Shown here in pieces: positions 59,011 through 64,000 of a stretch of DNA of 64,000 nt (positions within the stretch are counted from its first letter, which is position 1; each line of letters starts with the position of its first letter). Below the pieces are notes generated by a model, which saw only the letters and a program-made list of their open reading frames with translations, did no database searches and was not told the origin of the DNA. This DNA comes from Flavobacterium sp. 9R (GTDB lineage: Bacteria; Bacteroidota; Bacteroidia; Flavobacteriales; Flavobacteriaceae). The DNA lies in contig NZ_LR733413.1 in the NCBI RefSeq assembly GCF_902506345.1, positions 2,664,617 to 2,728,616 on the forward strand, written 5' to 3'. The translations under genes were made by a program, and so were the position numbers.

Positions 59011-60708
59011 ATGCGATTTTTTGTTTTTTTATTAATGGTTGTTTTTTTTACTAATTGTAAGGTTAAGCACCTTAATAAGAGAGAACACAAATCTGAATTT
59101 GAAGTAAATAAAATACAGCAGTCTAGTGTAAAACTTTGGCATCAAAAAGATAATCAACAAGATACGATTCCCGGAATTTCGTTAGATAAATGGTATAGTC
59201 TAGATAAAAAAAAGCCAAAAAATAAGAATATAGTGGTTGCGGTTATTGATACTCAAATCGATTTAAAACATGAAGATTTGTTAGGCCAAATCTGGAATAA
59301 TACAAAAGAAGTTGCAAATAATGGTATTGACGATGACAACAATGGCTATACAGATGATAGTAATGGTTGGAACTTTATAGGAACAAAAGGAGGGAGCATC
59401 GTATGGTCTAATTTTGAATATGTTCGTATTGTAAGAGAATATGAAAAGCAATTCAAAAATAGTAAGGAATCAGAAATATTGAATAGAGATTTAAATAATT
59501 ATAAAGAGTTTATTAGGGCATTTAACTTACAAAATCAACAAAAAAAGTTTTATGGGAATTGGTTAAAATCATTAAAATATAAAACTGCGAAGTTTCCAAT
59601 TGCTAAAGACAGCCTTAAAAAGTATTTTCCAAAAGAGAATTACACCTATCAGCAATTGGATAGTATGTATAAAAAACATAAAATTAATGATAAGTCATAC
59701 ATACAGAGAAGAGATGATAATGATAGCGATTTTGGGGCATTAATTGAAGTTTTGATGTCTGCATTAGAGGTAAACCAAAATAGCTTGAGTGATATAAAAA
59801 ACTTGGAAGAAGAGATAGATTCTATTGTAAATAGAAATTTAAATATGTCGTATAACGAGAGGCACTTTTTTGACTTGAATGAACACCTTTTTAAGAAGGG
59901 ATATGGAAATAACAATGTGAGTTCTAATTTATCAGGGATAACCATTAATAATCATAGTACTAGAGTTTCAGGTATAATAGCCGCCAATCGATTTAATGGA
60001 ATTGGCGTTAAAGGAATAACGAGTAATGTTAAGATAATGCCTTTGAGTATTTCACCATCGGGAGATGAACACGATAAGGATATTGCTTTAGCTATACGTT
60101 ATGCAGTAGATAATGGAGCTAAAATTATTAATATGTCATTTGGAAAAGAATTTTCATTGCATAAAAAATGGGTAATAGATGCTTATAAATATGCAGAAAA
60201 GAATGATGTTTTATTGGTACATAGTTCAGGAAATAATAGTTTTAATGTAGATGAAAACCCCTATTATCCAAATGATGTTGATTATGAAAATCCAAATGAA
60301 GTCGTAGAGAATTTTATTAATGTAGGAGCTACTACTGCAAAAGCAGACAGTACGTTTGTAGCCTCTTTTTCAAATTATGGGAAAAAGAATGTAGATTTAT
60401 TTGCACCCGGAGCAAAGATTTATACCACTGCATCGAATAATACTTATGGGTTTGAATCAGGTACTTCATTCTCTGCACCTATGGTTTCTGGTACAGCTGC
60501 TTTGATTTGGTCGTATTATCCAAAACTTACTGCTAAGCAAGTCAAGGAGATTATTCTAGAATCGGGAACGGCGTATGATATTGAGGTTTTGGTCCCTGGT
60601 GGTCAAGGTAAGAAAGCCAAATTTTCTGAACTCTCTAAATCAGGAAAAGTATTAAATGTCTATAACGCGATGCAACTCGCTGAAAAAGTGAGTAAAAAGA
60701 AACGATAA
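59011..60708 (+). CDS. S8 family serine protease lipoprotein (possible leader peptidase)
   Basis: 565 residues from the ATG at 59011. The frame is open to 58882, but that region is the precursor gene in another frame. Lipoprotein signal MRFFVFLLMVVFFTNC (Cys16). Subtilisin triad: Asp80 in VVAVIDTQID, His315 in NNHSTRVSG (Ser and Arg replace the usual Gly and His after it) and Ser486 in SGTSFSAPM; Asn408 is the oxyanion residue. About 235 residues separate Asp and His, far more than usual, forming a helical insertion. In LanP-type systems such proteases remove the leader outside the cell. It is coupled to LanB by a TAATG overlap. Confidence 0.85.
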   Translation: MRFFVFLLMVVFFTNCKVKHLNKREHKSEFEVNKIQQSSVKLWHQKDNQQDTIPGISLDKWYSLDKKKPKNKNIVVAVIDTQIDLKHEDLLGQIWNNTKEVANNGIDDDNNGYTDDSNGWNFIGTKGGSIVWSNFEYVRIVREYEKQFKNSKESEILNRDLNNYKEFIRAFNLQNQQKKFYGNWLKSLKYKTAKFPIAKDSLKKYFPKENYTYQQLDSMYKKHKINDKSYIQRRDDNDSDFGALIEVLMSALEVNQNSLSDIKNLEEEIDSIVNRNLNMSYNERHFFDLNEHLFKKGYGNNNVSSNLSGITINNHSTRVSGIIAANRFNGIGVKGITSNVKIMPLSISPSGDEHDKDIALAIRYAVDNGAKIINMSFGKEFSLHKKWVIDAYKYAEKNDVLLVHSSGNNSFNVDENPYYPNDVDYENPNEVVENFINVGATTAKADSTFVASFSNYGKKNVDLFAPGAKIYTTASNNTYGFESGTSFSAPMVSGTAALIWSYYPKLTAKQVKEIILESGTAYDIEVLVPGGQGKKAKFSELSKSGKVLNVYNAMQLAEKVSKKKR

Positions 60709-62909
60709 TGCACCACTATCAAATTCGTCCTTTTTTTTCACATGTTTTGAGAACTCCTTTGTTACCGCTTTCTTTTTATACTAAAATAATGGAAAAGGAA
60801 GCGGTAATTACCGTGTTTGACCTTCTACAAGATCCCTTAGTATACGAGGCGCTCCAATTGGCTTCTCCTGAACTAGTTGTAATGGTAGAAAAATATTGGG
60901 AAAATCCCCAATCCTTCTCTAATAAAAAGGCAACTGCTTTGGCTTTTAGTGTCTTGAAATATGGTGCTAGGATGGCGTCTCGTAGTACTCCATTTGGGTT
61001 ATTTGCGGGTTGCACTGTTGGAGAAAGAGGCCAAACCACCAATATAGTGATGGACCATAAGGAGCTATTCAAACGTCATACACAATTAGATATGCAATTT
61101 TGGATTGCGTTGTTACAAGAATTGGCGAAGCAAGAAGAAGTCAAGAACACTTTGAGTTACAGACCCAATACAAGCCTTTATGAAGTGGGGTCTTTTTACC
61201 GATATGTGGAGTATCGTTATAAGGGAACCAAAAGGGAACACAGTATTGCAGCACTAAGAAAAACAGATCTTTTAACGCTAGTGTATCAAAAATCAAAACA
61301 AGGAATTACGATTGAAGCCTTAATTGAACTTCTTGTAGATGATGCATCAGAGTGGGAAGATGCTAGATTCTTTGTAAATCAATTGATTGATTTTCAGTTT
61401 TTAGTGAGCGATTTGGACGGTGCTTTAACCACAGAAAAAGAATGGGATAGAATACATACGATACTAGAGCGTGTTCCAAATTTTGAAAAAACAACAACTT
61501 TTTTCCAAAGGCTTAAACACCAAATAGAAAGTTTAGACGATACACTTGTTCCTTCAATTACTACTTATACTACTATAAAAAATGTACTGACGGAAGCCAA
61601 TGTGACTTTTGATGAAAAGTATCTTTTTCAAACAGATTTGACGACTTCGGCTAGTATAAACACAATACATCCAAAAGTATATCGTCAAACGCTCGAAGCT
61701 TTGGCGTTTCTTAATGGCATACAAAAAAAGCATAAAAGTCAAACACTAGAAGGATTCATAAAATCATTTTTACGTCGTTATGAGGGAAAGGAAATGCCGT
61801 TGGCTTTGGTCCTAGATACCGAAATTGGGTTAGGTTATCCAGTATCGAATCAGCGAAATGATACACACGAGCTTTTGGAATCCTTTCATTTTACAAATAA
61901 AAACAAAACTGAAATCCAAACGTGGTCTGCGTATGATCGAATATTGGAGCAAAAATTGCAAACGAGTGTGCAACAAAAGCAAACCTTCTTAGAACTCACA
62001 GAAAAAGATTTTCCTGATTTTGATTGCAATTGGAAAGAGGCGCCTACTACTTTTTCAGTGATGATTGAATTGTTAAAGGAGGATGTAGTGGTTTTGGAAT
62101 CTTCTGGTAATGTGAGTGCAGCGAAGATACTGGGTCGTTTTTGTAATGGAAATGAAGCTATCGCTACTTTGACAACAGAAATTGTGGCTAAGGAACAAGC
62201 GTATGATTCGAATCAAATTAAAGCAGAGGTCGTTCATATTCCAGAATCAAGAACCGGAAATATTTTAAAAAGACCGCCTTTGCGTCTTTATGAAATTCCA
62301 TATTTGTCACATTCAGGTGTAAGCGAAGCGTATCAGATTGGTCTTGATGATTTGATGGTATCGATTCAAAACAATACCGTTATTTTGCGCTCGAAAAAAC
62401 ATAATAAAACAGTAATACCTTGTTTATCGAATGCGCACAACTATGCTAGTAAATCCTTACCCTTGTATCATTTCTTGTGTGATTTGCATGGTCAAAATGA
62501 TAAACCTATTTATAGTTTTGATTGGGGCGTACTCCTTTCTCATTATTCTTATTTTCCTAGGGTCGTTTATAAAAAGGTAATACTTAGTAAAGCTAAATGG
62601 GTAGTTACTGCCGATGAAATTTCCTTTTTAACACAGCAACCTGAAGCTGTTTTTTTTGAGGTATTTACAAAATGGAAAAAGGAAAGACAGTTACCAAGAT
62701 GGGTGAATTGGATACAATTTGATAATACCTTGCTATTAGATTTTGATAAAGAGCTAGGTGCAAAATTATTGATTAATGCGGTAAAAAAACAACCCCAAAT
62801 TATATTGGAAGAGTTTCTGTTTATGGAGAATGCAGCGGTTAGTAATGCAGCAGAAGAAAGGTATACCAATCAGATTATTTTATCCTTTTATAAAGAAAAA
62901 GTAACATGA
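60708..62909 (+). CDS. Lantibiotic dehydratase, glutamylation domain (LanB N-terminal part)
   Basis: 733 residues. Conserved N-terminal LanB stretch ARMASRSTPFGLFAG (about 87-101), RHTQLDMQFW (about 123), and a C-terminal PF04738-like segment (RPPLRLYEIPYLS). It would use glutamyl-tRNA to activate Ser/Thr of the precursor. The elimination domain, normally fused at the C-terminus, is here encoded by the next gene in a different frame. The two overlap by 4 bp (ATGA). The start overlaps the stop of the protease gene (TAATG), so the three are tightly coupled. Confidence 0.88.
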   Translation: MHHYQIRPFFSHVLRTPLLPLSFYTKIMEKEAVITVFDLLQDPLVYEALQLASPELVVMVEKYWENPQSFSNKKATALAFSVLKYGARMASRSTPFGLFAGCTVGERGQTTNIVMDHKELFKRHTQLDMQFWIALLQELAKQEEVKNTLSYRPNTSLYEVGSFYRYVEYRYKGTKREHSIAALRKTDLLTLVYQKSKQGITIEALIELLVDDASEWEDARFFVNQLIDFQFLVSDLDGALTTEKEWDRIHTILERVPNFEKTTTFFQRLKHQIESLDDTLVPSITTYTTIKNVLTEANVTFDEKYLFQTDLTTSASINTIHPKVYRQTLEALAFLNGIQKKHKSQTLEGFIKSFLRRYEGKEMPLALVLDTEIGLGYPVSNQRNDTHELLESFHFTNKNKTEIQTWSAYDRILEQKLQTSVQQKQTFLELTEKDFPDFDCNWKEAPTTFSVMIELLKEDVVVLESSGNVSAAKILGRFCNGNEAIATLTTEIVAKEQAYDSNQIKAEVVHIPESRTGNILKRPPLRLYEIPYLSHSGVSEAYQIGLDDLMVSIQNNTVILRSKKHNKTVIPCLSNAHNYASKSLPLYHFLCDLHGQNDKPIYSFDWGVLLSHYSYFPRVVYKKVILSKAKWVVTADEISFLTQQPEAVFFEVFTKWKKERQLPRWVNWIQFDNTLLLDFDKELGAKLLINAVKKQPQIILEEFLFMENAAVSNAAEERYTNQIILSFYKEKVT

Positions 62910-63754
62910 AAAGGGAGTTTTGCTTAGGCAGTGAATGGTTGTATTATAAAATTTATACTGGTGTACAAACAGCGGACTTACTTTTATTGCAAGAATTTGC
63001 TCCTGTAATTGAACAGTTAAAAGCTCAAAAGGTAATCGAAAAATGGTTTTTTATTCGGTATAACGACCCTGATTCGCATCTTCGTCTTCGCTTTTTGGTG
63101 ACTCAGCCAGAAGCAATAGCTACCATTATAAGTGCCTTCCATCCTGTTTTTGAGGCGTTGATGGTGAGCCATTTAGTTTGGAAAGTACAAACGGATACCT
63201 ATCAACGGGAATTGGAGCGGTACGGAGAAAGTACTATGGTGGATTCGGAGACTTTGTTTGGGTATCATAGTGAGTTGATAGTAGCGTATTTAAAGCACAA
63301 ACCCAATTTTGAGGTAGCAACACAACTGTTGTTTGGGCTGTTTACAATTCATCTTTTTTTAGAAAGTTTTCAGTTGTCCATAGCTGAAAAACACGAACTG
63401 ATGCGCCAGTTGCAATTGAATTTCAAAAAAGAATTTAATGCCGATGCAGTAACAAATAAGGAGCTAGATAAACAATACCGTAACCGTGAAGTAGCAATTA
63501 CAGGCTTGCTATTAGGCAAAACAGACGCGCCATTTGGAGTGCTAACTCCTTTCATAGCAACTAAAATGACAGCAACTGCTTTGTTAAGCTCCAAGATAAA
63601 GATTCAGTTGGAGATTCCTCTTTTTGATTTTTTAAGCAGTCATATCCACATGATGGTTAATCGACAGTTTACGTCACGCCAACGGCAATACGAGCTCCTG
63701 ATATACGACCATTTGTATCGATTTTATAAAACTCAGGAGATGAAAAATGATTAA
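62906..63754 (+). CDS. Thiopeptide-type biosynthesis protein (LanB elimination domain)
   Basis: 282 residues. The N-terminus SEWLYYKIYTGVQTADLLL and FIRYNDPDSHLRLRF (about 48) are signature stretches of the thiopeptide-type/SpaB C-terminal family. DTYQRELERYGE (about 97) and the HMMVNRQF region near the end also fit. It removes glutamate from glutamylated Ser/Thr to make dehydroamino acids. A complete start and its own family-typical N-terminus argue against a frameshifted full-length LanB. No cyclase gene (LanC) follows; a terminator does. Confidence 0.87.
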   Translation: MKREFCLGSEWLYYKIYTGVQTADLLLLQEFAPVIEQLKAQKVIEKWFFIRYNDPDSHLRLRFLVTQPEAIATIISAFHPVFEALMVSHLVWKVQTDTYQRELERYGESTMVDSETLFGYHSELIVAYLKHKPNFEVATQLLFGLFTIHLFLESFQLSIAEKHELMRQLQLNFKKEFNADAVTNKELDKQYRNREVAITGLLLGKTDAPFGVLTPFIATKMTATALLSSKIKIQLEIPLFDFLSSHIHMMVNRQFTSRQRQYELLIYDHLYRFYKTQEMKND

Positions 63755-63795
63755 AAAAAAGGGCTTGATTTTTAGAATCAACCCCTTTTTATTTA
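63755..63795 (+). terminator. Intrinsic terminator after the lanthipeptide-like operon
   Basis: AAAAAGGG-C-TTGATT (63756-63770) pairs with AATCAA-C-CCCTTTTT (63776-63790) with one C-C mismatch, followed by A/T-rich DNA. It begins at the stop codon, so the operon ends without a LanC gene. It also faces the convergent gene at the right edge. Confidence 0.82.
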
Positions 63796-63812
63796 TAATA
63801 CAATAGATTTTT

Positions 63813-64000
63813 TTAATTGAATCCTGTTACTTCAAACTTACCCTTGGTTATAGTGTGTATTAAAACTCCATTGTCATAAACCTTTAGATTCATTTCGCCT
63901 TTTGTTACTTTTTGCCCATTTATGATAACGTGTTCAAGTATTGTGTAGCTACCAGCAGTTTGATATTTTTTCCAGTCAATATCTCTACTATAAGTTCCTG
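63813..64000 (-). CDS. C-terminal part of an unknown protein, cut by the right edge
   Basis: An open frame enters from the right edge and ends at a TAA at 63813-63815, giving 61 residues (ending VYDNGVLIHTITKGKFEVTG-FN). The pattern alternates hydrophobic and charged residues and looks like beta strands (GSYTILEHVIINGQKVTKGE). It resembles the end of a small secreted beta domain, but no family can be named. It is convergent with the lanthipeptide-like operon. Confidence 0.55.
   Translation of the reverse strand, partial: GTYSRDIDWKKYQTAGSYTILEHVIINGQKVTKGEMNLKVYDNGVLIHTITKGKFEVTGFN

Noticed and set aside
62900..62912. Frameshift in a full-length LanB
   Set aside because: The second ORF has its own ATG in an ATGA overlap and a family-typical N-terminus, so a natural split is more likely.
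1..64000. CRISPR arrays, tRNA and rRNA genes
   Set aside because: I saw no regular spacer-repeat arrays and no cloverleaf or rRNA-like sequence; the heptanucleotide arrays have no spacers.

Overview
The window comes from a Flavobacterium-like member of the Bacteroidota (family Flavobacteriaceae). Evidence is the low G+C content, promoters with a TAnnTTTG -7 box, SprE/PorW of the type IX secretion (T9SS) and gliding system, GLPGLI, DUF4254, DUF6341, DUF6427 and DUF5687 family proteins, an OMP_b-brl_3 type TonB-dependent receptor, and an ATP synthase operon without atpD/atpC. The species cannot be fixed from this sequence alone.

Layout. 1-4144: a huge secreted multidomain protein, cut by the left edge. 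4.5-12.8 kb: small secreted paralogs, a CPBP protease, a DUF3667 protein, tatA, a catalytic-domain-less relative of M23 peptidases, a GH3 family enzyme and a nucleosidase-like protein. 12.8-25.5 kb: a surface polysaccharide locus with a Wzz-like protein, two Wzy/WaaL-like polymerases that overlap tail to tail, a Wzx flippase, glycosyltransferases, a UXS-like dehydratase/decarboxylase, a polyprenyl-phosphate sugar transferase and a PaaK-like adenylating enzyme. 25.6-34.6 kb: purD, upp, DUF4254/GT9, then a TonB receptor with a GLPGLI protein. 34.9-41.8 kb: a PaaE-like reductase, then PadR, four tandem HAAS-like membrane paralogs and an ABC exporter. 41.9-50.7 kb: sprE, a bactofilin and the atp operon.

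50.8-63.8 kb is the most interesting part: a composite peptide (bacteriocin/RiPP) locus. On the minus strand are two short double-glycine leader peptides (56145-56505) missed by a length-limited ORF search, a leaderless 42-residue peptide sharing the C-terminus of one of them, small membrane proteins, an HlyD-like adaptor and a C39-peptidase ABC exporter. A second, diverged minus-strand unit lies at 51.5-52.2 kb. On the plus strand are a TPR/AraC-type regulator, a class I lanthipeptide-like precursor, an S8 protease lipoprotein and a LanB dehydratase split into two overlapping genes. No LanC is present.

Three transcription units in this locus carry the same palindromic operator, CGGAATTC-N3-GAATTCCG. 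Two of them also share a conserved untranslated leader of about 100 nt with a 49-bp identical core. I infer one regulon, probably run by the encoded regulator, with an extra RNA-level control step on the double-glycine peptide operons. Four intergenic gaps elsewhere hold degenerate heptanucleotide arrays of unknown role.
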